From assembly GCA_036388475.1 (NCBI GenBank), contig DASVRT010000021.1:62001-126000 (forward strand): a stretch of 64,000 bases of DNA, in the 5' to 3' direction. Below the pieces are notes generated by a model, which did not search any database, had not been told where the DNA came from, and saw only the letters and a list, made by a program, of their open reading frames with translations. This document shows, one piece after another, positions 40,888-49,697 of the stretch (position 1 is its first letter; each line of letters begins with the position of its first letter). The DNA is from JALZHR01 sp036388475. Its GTDB lineage: Bacteria > Acidobacteriota > Blastocatellia > Pyrinomonadales > Pyrinomonadaceae. Made by a program: the position numbers and the translations under genes.

Positions 40888-42237
40888 GTGAAGAAGATGG
40901 GAAAGATAGTTAAGTATTGTGCCGCATGTGAAGAAGGCTTTGCCGAAAAGTTTGCGTTTTGTCCAAACTGCGGCGGAGCTTTAACAGCTTACGAATTGAA
41001 TCCGGTGATGGCGAAAGCCGCGAATATCAATCAATCGGAAACCGAAAATTTGAAAGCGGAAACCCTGATGCCGGTCGTGGCAGCAGAAGCTCCGGTTCCG
41101 GCGGAAAATATTCCGGTCGAGCCGGAAATCGTCATTTTTTCGACTAATAAAGAAGAAAAAATTCTGGACGACGAGTATCTGCCGGAAGAAACGGCTGCCT
41201 TTGCGTCGGCTGCTTCAAACGGCAACGGCAACGGTAACGGATTCCACACCGCCGACGATTTCAACGAAAATCAATACCGGACAAATTCTCAATCCGGCGA
41301 CTATGGGCAGACCGCTGACGCGAGCGGTTATCACCTTACGGTTATCGAAGAAAAAAATTCGAGCGTCCGCAACGCGCTTCTTTTAGGCGCCTGCGTGTTT
41401 GTCATAACCTTGACTCTCGCAGGCGTCGTCTTCTCGCTTTTCAACAAGGAATTATACGCCGCCGGACTCAGCAACACCGATTTGGTGAATGCGATGGTGG
41501 TGGACGATTTGCCTGAGGAAGTCAAAGAAGAGCCGAAAAAGAATAAAGAGAAAGGCGGCGGCGGCGGCGGCGGCGGTAAAGAAGAAGACGAAGACGTTTC
41601 CAAAGGCACGCCTCCGCGTCAAACGAAAGAGCAGCTTGACCCGCCGTCATCAAAAGTTCCGCAGTTTGATTCTGATTTGAAAAAATATATGTCCACGCAG
41701 GGCAACCGCCAGATTCAGCGAACTGACCAGCCCATCGGCAGCGAGCTCGGACAATCGGCGAAATTGTCCGACGGTCGCGGCAGCGGCGGCGGTATGGGCG
41801 GCGGTAACGGTACCGGATTCGGTAATGGACGCGGAACCGGCAACGGCAACGGCTGCTGTAGCGGCAACGGAAACGGAAACGGAAACGGCGACGGCGACGG
41901 CGACGGCGACGGCAGCGGTAGTTATACGCCGCCGGCTTTCAAAAAACCTGAACCGAAACCCGTCGGTCCGACCGAAGGCGTAAAAATTATCTCGAAACCG
42001 CGCGCCAATTACACGGACGCGGCGCGGACAAATAATATTCAAGGCGTCGTCCGCGTGCGCGTGACGTTTCTGGCTAACGGAACCATCGGCAGCATCTCGC
42101 CGGTCAGCAATCTGGGCTACGGTTTGACCGAGCAGGCGCTGGCGGCGGCGCGCTCGATTCGCTTTGAACCCGCGAAAAAAGGCGGCGTTCCTTATTCGGT
42201 AACAAAGGTCGTGGAATACACCTTTACGCTGTATTAA
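40888..42237 (+). CDS. Zinc-ribbon / TonB C-terminal domain protein
   Basis: Architecture: N-terminal zinc ribbon with C11, C14, C25 and C28 (CAAC...CPNC), an acidic linker, one TM helix (about 165-190, LLLGACVFVITLTLAGVVFS), a long Gly-rich low-complexity stretch (including GGGGGGG and NGNGNGDGDGDGDG) and a TonB C-terminal domain (SKPRANYTDAARTNNIQGVV, ending VVEYTFTLY). The zinc ribbon would be cytoplasmic, the TonB domain periplasmic. GTG 40888 has GAGAGG six bases upstream; ATG 40897 is an alternative. No ExbB/ExbD is present nearby. Confidence 0.88.
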   Translation: MKKMGKIVKYCAACEEGFAEKFAFCPNCGGALTAYELNPVMAKAANINQSETENLKAETLMPVVAAEAPVPAENIPVEPEIVIFSTNKEEKILDDEYLPEETAAFASAASNGNGNGNGFHTADDFNENQYRTNSQSGDYGQTADASGYHLTVIEEKNSSVRNALLLGACVFVITLTLAGVVFSLFNKELYAAGLSNTDLVNAMVVDDLPEEVKEEPKKNKEKGGGGGGGGKEEDEDVSKGTPPRQTKEQLDPPSSKVPQFDSDLKKYMSTQGNRQIQRTDQPIGSELGQSAKLSDGRGSGGGMGGGNGTGFGNGRGTGNGNGCCSGNGNGNGNGDGDGDGDGSGSYTPPAFKKPEPKPVGPTEGVKIISKPRANYTDAARTNNIQGVVRVRVTFLANGTIGSISPVSNLGYGLTEQALAAARSIRFEPAKKGGVPYSVTKVVEYTFTLY

Positions 42238-42257
42238 AAATCAGCGAATAAAAAACA

Positions 42258-42296
42258 AAAAAGGCTGGCGGTTTTTCAAGACTGCCAGCCTTTTTC
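42258..42296 (+). terminator. Rho-independent terminator after the TonB-like gene
   Basis: AAAAAGGCTGGCGGT pairs with ACTGCCAGCCTTTTT (one G-U pair) around a short loop, ending in a T-run. It starts about 20 bases after the stop. Confidence 0.9.
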
Positions 42297-42299
42297 AAT

Positions 42300-42404
42300 T
42301 AAGAATTAAAAATTACTAATTACGAATGAGAAGAAAATGACCTTTGTTTGCTCAATTTTCAAAGGTCAAAAATCATCTATTCGTAATTCGTAATTTTTAA
42401 TTGT
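42300..42404. repeat. GAATTAC-type palindromic element (copy A)
   Basis: Arms of AATTACGAAT (42317-42326) and tandem ATTCGTAATTCGTAATTTTT (42380-42399). The loop contains TTGCTCAATTTTCAAAGGTC, which in reverse complement matches the loop of the element at 43925 on the other side of the channel gene. Confidence 0.8.
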
Positions 42405-43874
42405 TTAGCTCAAACCGAAAAAACTTTTAATCGAATTAAAAATGCCTTTGGATTCTTCTTCGGTCGTCTGATTATTTTCCGCATTTTTTTGCGCCAGCAG
42501 CGTGCGGCGCTCGGCGATTGTTTTGCTCAGAGCTTCGACCAGTTCGGGATTGGCGTCGAAAAGCGGTTTGAGGGCTGCCTGTTTTATTTCCAGCACCTCG
42601 GTTTCTTCGGCGGCGACGACGTTTGCCGAGCGCGGCGCGCCCGTAAAAAGTCCCATCTCGCCAAAAAAATCGCCTTCGCTCAACGTATTGATGGTTTTCG
42701 GAAAACCGTTTTCCGTAATCTGAACCTTGACCGCGCCGCGATGAATCACGAACATCGAGCCGCCTTCCTCGCCTTTGCGGACAATCGGTTCGTTCGGCGA
42801 AAAGATTTTCGCCTCGCTCGCCCGGGCAAGCTTCTCGGTTTCCTCGTCCGTGAGCGGCGCGAAAAGCGGAACTTCGCTTAAACGCTCGAAAATCGCGCCG
42901 GTCGATTCCTCAAAATTCGGTTCCAGCGATTGATTTTCGACATAAAGCGTGCGCGTGGGGAAAGCGAAATGAATATTTTCGCGCTGGAAGGCATACCAGA
43001 CGCGCAGGCGGATAAGCGCGTCCGTATCGTTATATTTCGAATAATCTTCGAGCCAGTATTTGATTTCCCAGTCGATGCCGTTATCGCCCAAGTTTCGGAT
43101 GCGGACAATCGGGCGAATCTTCGGCGAAACGTTTTCGACCTGCCGGACGACTTCGCGAATCAGGTGAATCGTCCGCGCGGGCGAAGCCGAATAAAGCGTA
43201 TTGAAAAAAACCAGGCGCGCGTTCAGATTGTCGCGCGGCGAAACCTCGATCGCTTCCTTGCCGAGCACGGCGTTGCTGATGAGGACGATTTTGTTTTGAA
43301 ACGTGCGGATTTTTACGCCGCGCCACGTGACGTTTTCGACCACGCCCGTGCCTTTGTTCGGAATATTCACGACGTCGCCGACCTGAAACGGCTGGTCAGC
43401 CTGCATCGCGATGCCGGCGAAAAGATTGCCGAGCGTGTCCTGCAAAGCGAGACCGATGACGACCGCCAGAATCGTCGAACCGGCAAAAAACGTCGTCAAA
43501 TCCGTATCGAACTGCGATTTGACGATAATCGTAAAAGCGACGACGAAAATAACGATGGAGATGACGTTGCGGATAAGCGTCGTCAGTTCGGAACTGCCCG
43601 TGTTGCGCAGGATAGTGCCGGTAATCAGCGAATTGAAAAAGCGGACGATGGCGAAAATCAAGCCCATCCAGACGAAAATCTTGATGACTTTCAGCAGAGT
43701 GTCGAACAAACCGCCCGCCGTTTCGCCCATCCGCGCGTCGGTCGAGCCGAAAAAAGCGACGACGTATTGTCTGAGAATCGGCTCGATAAACGGCAGCGTC
43801 ACCAGCACGAACGAGACGACCGCCGCAAAAATCGTAAAAATGAAAAAATGTTTTCGCAGTTCGTTGGATTTCAT
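42405..43874 (-). CDS. MscS-family mechanosensitive channel with C-terminal cyclic-nucleotide-binding domain
   Basis: 489 residues: about four TM helices, the MscS pore and beta domain (TFFAGSTILAVVIGLALQDT, NLFAGIAMQADQPFQVGD, NKGTGVVENVTWRGVKI), and a C-terminal cNMP-binding domain (GGSMFVIHRGAVKVQI, GEMGLFTGAPRSANV as the phosphate cassette). The combination suggests an osmotic channel gated or tuned by cAMP or cGMP. Known from a few bacteria; here it is a single-gene unit flanked by related repeats on both sides. Confidence 0.92.
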   Translation of the reverse strand: MKSNELRKHFFIFTIFAAVVSFVLVTLPFIEPILRQYVVAFFGSTDARMGETAGGLFDTLLKVIKIFVWMGLIFAIVRFFNSLITGTILRNTGSSELTTLIRNVISIVIFVVAFTIIVKSQFDTDLTTFFAGSTILAVVIGLALQDTLGNLFAGIAMQADQPFQVGDVVNIPNKGTGVVENVTWRGVKIRTFQNKIVLISNAVLGKEAIEVSPRDNLNARLVFFNTLYSASPARTIHLIREVVRQVENVSPKIRPIVRIRNLGDNGIDWEIKYWLEDYSKYNDTDALIRLRVWYAFQRENIHFAFPTRTLYVENQSLEPNFEESTGAIFERLSEVPLFAPLTDEETEKLARASEAKIFSPNEPIVRKGEEGGSMFVIHRGAVKVQITENGFPKTINTLSEGDFFGEMGLFTGAPRSANVVAAEETEVLEIKQAALKPLFDANPELVEALSKTIAERRTLLAQKNAENNQTTEEESKGIFNSIKSFFGLS

Positions 43875-43924
43875 ATTCGGAAAACTTCAGCCACAAATTA
43901 ACACGAATCGGCTGAAACTGCGAG

Positions 43925-44053
43925 GCAGTTTCAATTACGAATTAAAAATTGCGAATTACGAATTACGAAAAATTGACCTTTGATTTTTGAAGATTGAGCA
44001 ATATCGAAGTTCCGGGCTCAAAAGTCTTTTCTTCCGATTCGTAATTTGTAATT
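43925..44053. repeat. GAATTAC-type palindromic element (copy B)
   Basis: The left arm AATTACGAATTAAAAATTGC and GAATTACGAATTACG pairs with the right arm ATTCGTAATTTGTAATTTTT. The interior TTGACCTTTGA...TTGAAGATTGAGCAA and GTCTTTTCTTC is homologous to copy A at 42300 in reverse orientation. Confidence 0.8.
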
Positions 44054-44054
44054 T

Positions 44055-45371
44055 TTAATTCGCAATTGAAAGCAGCGTCGAGCCAATCAGCGCCAGCGAC
44101 AGGCACGAGACGATAATCGTAATCAGCCACGCGGCGATTTTAAACCAGCCGCGATTGGCGTATTCGCCCATAATCTCGTGGTTTGACGAGAGCGAAACGA
44201 TGGCGATGAGAATGACGGGAAGCAGCAGCCCGTTGATGGTTTGGGTGAAAATCAAAAGCTGAATCTGCGGAATGTGCGGAATCAGCGCGACAATCACGCC
44301 GACGGCGATAAGCGACGTAAAAATGCCGAGAAAAATCGGCGCTTCGCGGAACGAATGCGACAAGCCTTTTTCAAAACCTAAGGCTTCGGTCAAAGAATAA
44401 GCCGTCGCCAGCGGCAGCACGCCCATCGCCAGCATCGCCGCGCCGAAAAGCCCGATGCCGAAAAGATATTTCGCGTATTGCCCGGCGACCGGCACGAGCG
44501 CTTCGGCGGCGGTCGCGGCGGAATCCAGATGCGTCACGCCTTGTTTATTTAAGGTCGCGGCGGTCGAAATGACGATAAAAGCGGCAATCAGACAGGCGAA
44601 AATCGTTCCCGTAATCACGTCGGCGCGCGCCAGCGGCAAATCGTCCTTGTCCATTCCTTTTTCGACGACGGTCGATTGCACGAAAACCTGCATAAACGGC
44701 GTAATCGTCGTGCCGATTAAAGCCATCACGGTGAAAAGATAAAGACTGTCGAATTGAATTGAAGGCTGGACGAGCTCGCGCCCGACTTCCGACCAATCGG
44801 GTTTGGCGAGAAAAGCCGAAATGATATAGCCGAAAAAAACCAGCGACATCGCCAGAAAAACCTGCTCGACGCGCTTCTGCGTGCCTTTGACGACGAGCCA
44901 CCAAATCAAACCGGCGGTCAGCGGAACCGTAAAATAACGCGGAATTCCGAAAAGCTCGGAAGCCTGCGCGATGCCGACGAATTCCGAGATAATCACGCCC
45001 GTGTTGGCAATCAAAATCGCCAGCATCACGAGCGCCGTCCAGCGCACGCCGAACTGCTCGCGGATTAAATCCGCCAAGCCCTGCCCGGTCACGACGCCCA
45101 TCCGCACGCACATTTCCTGCACGATGATAAGACTGACCGTCATCGGGATGAAAACCCAGAGCAGCGTGTAGCCGTAAGCCGCGCCGACGGTTGAATAAGT
45201 GGCGATTCCGCTGGCGTCGTTGCCCGCGTTGGCGGCGATGATTCCGGGACCTAAAACGGCGAGGTAGGCGAGCAGCCGACTATTTGACGAAGACAGACCG
45301 CGCCGCAGACGCTCGCGCGAGCGGCGCAGGTTTAGCCCGATTTTTTTGAGCGCTAAACGCGTTTCTGCCAT
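44055..45371 (-). CDS. Nramp-related divalent cation transporter
   Basis: 438 residues, about eleven TM helices, Nramp fold. TM1 has GPGIIAANAGNDASGIATYS in place of the canonical DPGN segment, and TM6 (MALIGTTITPFMQVFVQSTV) has no MPH motif. This resembles Nramp-related magnesium-type or uncharacterised homologues more than classical MntH. ATG 45371 preferred; a GTG at 45383 is possible. Distinct from the YcsG-like protein at 31766. Ion specificity cannot be assigned. Confidence 0.88.
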   Translation of the reverse strand: MAETRLALKKIGLNLRRSRERLRRGLSSSNSRLLAYLAVLGPGIIAANAGNDASGIATYSTVGAAYGYTLLWVFIPMTVSLIIVQEMCVRMGVVTGQGLADLIREQFGVRWTALVMLAILIANTGVIISEFVGIAQASELFGIPRYFTVPLTAGLIWWLVVKGTQKRVEQVFLAMSLVFFGYIISAFLAKPDWSEVGRELVQPSIQFDSLYLFTVMALIGTTITPFMQVFVQSTVVEKGMDKDDLPLARADVITGTIFACLIAAFIVISTAATLNKQGVTHLDSAATAAEALVPVAGQYAKYLFGIGLFGAAMLAMGVLPLATAYSLTEALGFEKGLSHSFREAPIFLGIFTSLIAVGVIVALIPHIPQIQLLIFTQTINGLLLPVILIAIVSLSSNHEIMGEYANRGWFKIAAWLITIIVSCLSLALIGSTLLSIAN

Positions 45372-45408
45372 TTCTACTGTCACCGTCTTTCATAGTCTTG
45401 ATGTGAAC

Positions 45409-45463
45409 CGCGAATCGTAAATCGCGAATCGCGGTTTTCTCCGTTTGCGATTTACGATTCGCG
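45409..45463. repeat. CGAATCGTAAATCG palindromic element
   Basis: The 17-bp arms CGCGAATCGTAAATCGC (45409-45425) and GCGATTTACGATTCGCG (45447-45463) are exact complements. The left arm continues as a second tandem unit GAATCGCGG. It lies between the transporter and acnA, which are divergent. Confidence 0.8.
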
Positions 45464-45662
45464 ACTTAACGATTATCGAAACTTGAATATAACGCGATTA
45501 AGCGAAAGTGAAAAGTGCAAAAGTAGAATTATTTGAAATATAAAATTCGGCGCGGAAATGATAATCTAAACCTTAGATATTAATATTTAACGCGCAAAGA
45601 TATTAGAATCCGAAATCTAGGCGAACGGCTAGATGAATTTTTTTACTAAAAGGCGGAATTGC

Positions 45663-45690
45663 TTGAGTTTTTCGATTTCCGTTTTACAAT
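45663..45690 (+). promoter_or_regulatory. Probable sigma-70-type promoter of acnA
   Basis: TTGAGT (45663-45668) and TACAAT (45685-45690) with a 16-base spacer, about 53 bases upstream of the acnA start. The surrounding 45480-45743 is AT-rich and gene-free, including ACCTTAGATATTAATATTTA. Assignment by eye only. Confidence 0.45.
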
Positions 45691-45743
45691 ATTAGTTTGA
45701 TTTACGCGGCAATTTTGAATCTATCTGCCGCAATTAAAAATAT

Positions 45744-48629
45744 ATGACACACAATCTTTTTAATACCAGACAAACATTTAAAACGGGCGGCGGCGAGGAA
45801 GCCGTTTTTTACAGCCTGCCGCAGTTGGAGACGGAAGGCATCGGCGCGGTTTCGCGGCTGCCGATTTCGATTCGCATCGTATTGGAGTCGGTTTTGCGAA
45901 ACTTCGACAGGAAAAAAGTGCAGGAAAAAGACGTGCGCAATCTGGCGAATTGGGCGGCGGGCGGCGAACGAATCGAAGAAATTCCGTTCACGGTGGCGCG
46001 CGTTCTTTTGCAGGATTTTACGGGCGTTCCGTTGCTGGTGGATTTGGCGGCGATGCGTTCCGCCGTCGAGCGTATGAACCGCGAGACGAAATTGATTGAG
46101 CCGCTCGTGCCGGTCGATTTGGTGATTGACCACTCCGTTCAGGTCGATTATTCGGGCAGCGAAGCGGCGTATCAGCGCAATATGGAAATCGAGTTTAACC
46201 GCAACGAGCAGCGTTATCGCTTTCTGAAATGGGGCACGCGGGCGTTTAACGGCTTCGGCGTCGTGCCGCCGGGCATCGGCATCGTTCACCAGGTCAATCT
46301 CGAATATCTGGCGAAAGGCGTTTTCGAGCGCGAAGGCGTTTATTTTCCCGATACCTTAGTCGGCACGGACTCGCACACGACGATGATTAACGGTCTCGGA
46401 ATCGTGGCGTGGGGCGTCGGCGGAATCGAAGCCGAAGCGGGAATGCTCGGTCAGCCGGTTTATTTCCTGACGCCGGATGTCGTCGGCGTCAATCTTTCGG
46501 GCGAGCTGCCGCAGGGCGCGACGGCGACGGATTTGGTTCTGAGAATTACCGAAATGCTCCGCAAAGCGAAAGTCGTCGGCAAATTCGTCGAATTTTTCGG
46601 CGAAGGCGCCAGCTCCCTGCACGCGACCGACCGCGCGACGATTGCGAATATGGCTCCCGAATACGGCGCGACGATGGGCTTTTTCGGCGTTGACGACAAA
46701 ACTCTGGAATATTTCCGCGCCACGGGACGCGACGAGGCGCACATCGAAACGATTAAAAATTATTACGAAGCGCAAAAGATGTTCGGCATTCCGCAGGAAG
46801 GCGAAGTCGATTACACGACGGTTCTGAATCTGGATTTGGCGACGATTACGCCTTCGGTCGCCGGACCGAAACGCCCGCAGGACCGCATCGAGCTTTCGAA
46901 TCTGGACGACCGTTTCAAAGAGCTTTTCACGCACTCGGTTGCCGAGGGCGGTTACGGGAAAAGTTCGGAAGATTTGGAAAAACGCTTTATGGTGACGATG
47001 GGCACGCGCACGGCGAAAACCGTCGCGGGCGGCGGTTCGCAGAGTCCGGTTTCAGTCCCGCTGCCAATTTTAAATTCGCCGGTGCAGGGCGATTTAATCA
47101 GCCGCAAGAACACGAACGTGACGACCGAAGTCGAGATGATGAACAACCGCCCGACGCCCGACCGCGTCGAGCACACGGCGGAAGACTCTCCGACGCAGAC
47201 GACCGCCATCGGTCACGGCGACGTTCTGATTGCCGCGATTACAAGCTGTACGAACACGTCGAATCCGTCGGTGATGATTGCCGCCGGAATCGTGGCGAAA
47301 AAGGCTTCGGAAAAGGGAATGAAAGTTCCGCCGTATGTGAAAACTTCGCTCGCGCCCGGCTCGCGCGTCGTCACGGAATATCTGGAAAAAACCGGATTGC
47401 AGACGTATCTGGACGAAATCGGCTTTAATCTCGTCGGCTACGGCTGCACGACCTGCATCGGAAATTCGGGACCGCTGGATTCGAGCATCGAGGAGGAAAT
47501 CGTCGAGCACGATTTGGTCGCCGCTTCGGTGCTGTCGGGCAATCGCAATTTTGAAGCGCGCGTTCACCAGAACATCAAAGCGAATTTTTTGATGTCGCCG
47601 CCGCTGGTCGTCGCTTACGCGCTGGCGGGAACGGTCGTCAGAGACGTTTATCTCGAACCGCTCGGAAAAGACAAGGACGGCAACGACGTTTTTCTGAAAG
47701 ACATCTGGGCAAGCCTGGACGAAGTCAAGGAACTCCTGCAAGCCGCGTTCGAGCCGGAAACTTATAAGCGGCTTTACAGCGAATTCGCCGAGCAGAATCC
47801 TTTATGGAACGCGATTCCTTCGACGACCGGCGCGGTTTACGAATGGGATAAAAATTCGACTTATATTCAAGAGCCGCCGTATTTTGAAGATTTTTCGATG
47901 AACGCCGGAAAATTTTCAAACATCGAAGGCGCGCGCGCGATGGCGATATTCGGCGATTCGGTGACGACCGACCACATTTCGCCCGCCGGTTCGATAAAAC
48001 CGAATTCACCCGCCGGACTTTATTTACAGGAAAAAGGCGTCGAGCCGCAAAACTTCAATTCCTACGGCTCGCGGCGCGGAAATCACGAGGTTATGGTGCG
48101 CGGCACGTTCGCCAACGTGCGCATCAAAAATCTGATGGTCGCGCCGATCGAAGGCGGCTTTACGAAGCATCAGCCCGACGGCGAAGAAATGTCCATCTAC
48201 GACGCGGCGATGAAATATATGGAAGCGGGCACGCCGTCCATCGTTTTCGCCGGGCAGGAATACGGCACGGGTTCTTCGCGCGACTGGGCGGCGAAAGGCA
48301 CGCGGCTATTGGGCGTAAAAGCCGTCGTCGCGCAATCTTTTGAAAGGATACATCGCTCGAATCTGGTCGGAATGGGCGTGCTGCCTTTGCAGTTTAAAGA
48401 AGGCGAAAGCGCGCAGTCCTTAGGATTCGACGGCACGGAAACGTTCGATTTAATCGGACTCGACGGCGCAATCAAACCGCGTCAGGAAGTCGCCTTGAGA
48501 ATCACGAAAGAAACCGGCGAAACGCAGGAAGCGACGTTAATCCTGCGCATCGACACGCCGATTGAAGTCGAATACTTCCAGCACGGCGGAATTCTGCCGT
48601 ATGTTCTGCGCCAGCTTCTGAACAATTGA
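45744..48629 (+). CDS. acnA: Aconitate hydratase A
   Basis: Citrate-isocitrate isomerase of the TCA cycle; 4Fe-4S enzyme. 961 residues, somewhat longer than the usual 890-910. Cluster Cys are in TSCTNTSNPSV and GYGCTTCIGNSGP; other landmarks are GTDSHTTMINGLGIVAWGVG and YGTGSSRDWAAKG. The additional length lies around residues 430-490, between TAKTVAGGG and the first cluster Cys. That linker is rich in Pro, Asn and Thr (for example SPVSVPLPILNSP), but the DNA there is not obviously heptameric. Own promoter at 45663. Confidence 0.95.
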   Translation: MTHNLFNTRQTFKTGGGEEAVFYSLPQLETEGIGAVSRLPISIRIVLESVLRNFDRKKVQEKDVRNLANWAAGGERIEEIPFTVARVLLQDFTGVPLLVDLAAMRSAVERMNRETKLIEPLVPVDLVIDHSVQVDYSGSEAAYQRNMEIEFNRNEQRYRFLKWGTRAFNGFGVVPPGIGIVHQVNLEYLAKGVFEREGVYFPDTLVGTDSHTTMINGLGIVAWGVGGIEAEAGMLGQPVYFLTPDVVGVNLSGELPQGATATDLVLRITEMLRKAKVVGKFVEFFGEGASSLHATDRATIANMAPEYGATMGFFGVDDKTLEYFRATGRDEAHIETIKNYYEAQKMFGIPQEGEVDYTTVLNLDLATITPSVAGPKRPQDRIELSNLDDRFKELFTHSVAEGGYGKSSEDLEKRFMVTMGTRTAKTVAGGGSQSPVSVPLPILNSPVQGDLISRKNTNVTTEVEMMNNRPTPDRVEHTAEDSPTQTTAIGHGDVLIAAITSCTNTSNPSVMIAAGIVAKKASEKGMKVPPYVKTSLAPGSRVVTEYLEKTGLQTYLDEIGFNLVGYGCTTCIGNSGPLDSSIEEEIVEHDLVAASVLSGNRNFEARVHQNIKANFLMSPPLVVAYALAGTVVRDVYLEPLGKDKDGNDVFLKDIWASLDEVKELLQAAFEPETYKRLYSEFAEQNPLWNAIPSTTGAVYEWDKNSTYIQEPPYFEDFSMNAGKFSNIEGARAMAIFGDSVTTDHISPAGSIKPNSPAGLYLQEKGVEPQNFNSYGSRRGNHEVMVRGTFANVRIKNLMVAPIEGGFTKHQPDGEEMSIYDAAMKYMEAGTPSIVFAGQEYGTGSSRDWAAKGTRLLGVKAVVAQSFERIHRSNLVGMGVLPLQFKEGESAQSLGFDGTETFDLIGLDGAIKPRQEVALRITKETGETQEATLILRIDTPIEVEYFQHGGILPYVLRQLLNN

Positions 48630-48810
48630 ACCGATAATTAGCGGATTAACGTAGATGACGCCGATAATACGGAAGATGAAACAGCCCGCGAAAAACACGA
48701 AAAAGACTAAAATGATTCTTAAATCATTTTAGTCTTTCCTTTCGTATATTTCGCGCGTATCGCGGGCTGAAATAAAGCGAATAATCTGCGTCTCCCGCGT
48801 TAATCCGCGG
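48630..48810. repeat. Large nested palindrome after acnA
   Basis: The innermost perfect 16-bp stem AAAGACTAAAATGATT (48702-48717) / AATCATTTTAGTCTTT (48722-48737) has a 4-base loop. Outer pairings are AGCCCGCGAAAAACACGAAA with TTCGTATATTTCGCGCG...CGCGGGCT, and further GATTAACG / GCGTTAATCCGCG. It probably terminates acnA. Confidence 0.8.
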
Positions 48811-48825
48811 CAAAACTTTTTTTAA

Positions 48826-49548
48826 ATGATAACCACCATCGCCTTTGACGCCGACGATACGCTCTGGCATAACGAGCGGCTTTTTCTTTCCATCAAGGAC
48901 AAATACAAAAGCCTGCTTGCCGAATACCGCGCAGGCGACTGGATAGAACAACGCCTGGACGAAGCCGAAACGCGCAACATACAGCATTTCGGCTACGGCA
49001 TCAAAGGCTTTACGCTTTCGATGATTGAGACCGCCTGCGAGCTGACCGAAGGACGCATCACGGGCGACAAAATCCTGGAGATTATCAATTTTGCCCGCGA
49101 GATGCTCGCCGCGCCGATCGACGTGCTCGAAGGCGTCAGGGAAACAATCGAAGCCTTATCCGGCGAATACCGGCTGATGGTCATCACGAAAGGCGATTTA
49201 TTAGACCAGGAAGCAAAGCTGGCGCGCAGCGGCTTGGGCGATTATTTCAAGGCGTTCGAAATTGTTCCCCGAAAAGACCGCGGGATTTATAAATACATTC
49301 TCCGGCGGCATCAAATCCGCGCCGAAGAATTCGTGATGGTCGGAAATTCTCTGAAATCCGACATCCTGCCCGTCGTGGAAATCGGCGGAACCGCCGTTCA
49401 CGTCCCGTATGAAACCGAGTGGTTTCACGAAAAGGTTTCCGACGAGGAATTAAAAGGCAAGGACTTCGCGCGATTAAACAGCATCGCCGAATTACCCGCC
49501 TGGTTGAAAAAAAACGGAAAGCGGAAAACGGTAAACGAAAAGTGGTAA
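48826..49548 (+). CDS. HAD-family hydrolase (YjjG/phosphatase-like)
   Basis: 240 residues of the haloacid dehalogenase superfamily. Motif I FDADDTLW (7-14), motif II VITKG, motif III Lys in PRKD, and motif IV GNSLKSDILP. The cap domain between I and II resembles 5'-nucleotidase and sugar-phosphatase members, but the substrate is not predictable. The last dozen residues (KKNGKRKTVNEKW) and the stop codon are encoded by the left arm of a repeat element, so the natural C-terminus has been extended or replaced. Confidence 0.9.
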   Translation: MITTIAFDADDTLWHNERLFLSIKDKYKSLLAEYRAGDWIEQRLDEAETRNIQHFGYGIKGFTLSMIETACELTEGRITGDKILEIINFAREMLAAPIDVLEGVRETIEALSGEYRLMVITKGDLLDQEAKLARSGLGDYFKAFEIVPRKDRGIYKYILRRHQIRAEEFVMVGNSLKSDILPVVEIGGTAVHVPYETEWFHEKVSDEELKGKDFARLNSIAELPAWLKKNGKRKTVNEKW

Positions 49549-49601
49549 GTTCGTCACTTTATAACTGCAACTTACCGTTTACCGTTTACCGTTTTCCGTT
49601 T
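49513..49601. repeat. GGTAAAC-type palindromic element overlapping a gene end
   Basis: The left arm (49513-49549) uses GGAAAGC/GGAAAAC/GGTAAAC units; the right arm (49571-49601) uses CTTACCGTTTACCGTTTACC. The 21-base loop (49550-49570) matches the loop at 58325-58345 in 17 of 21 positions. The stop codon of the HAD gene lies in the left arm. Confidence 0.85.
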
Positions 49602-49697
49602 AAAAAGCGTTCCCGCTTTTAAGGCTTTTCGGTTGCAAAAATGCGAGCAAACATTTAGAGTTATGTTTTAAATTTTCAAACTCCAAAAGGCAGTATT

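Noticed and set aside
45744..48629. Aconitase as methylcitrate dehydratase (AcnD)
   Set aside because: No prp genes nearby and full AcnA-type motifs; AcnA is simpler.
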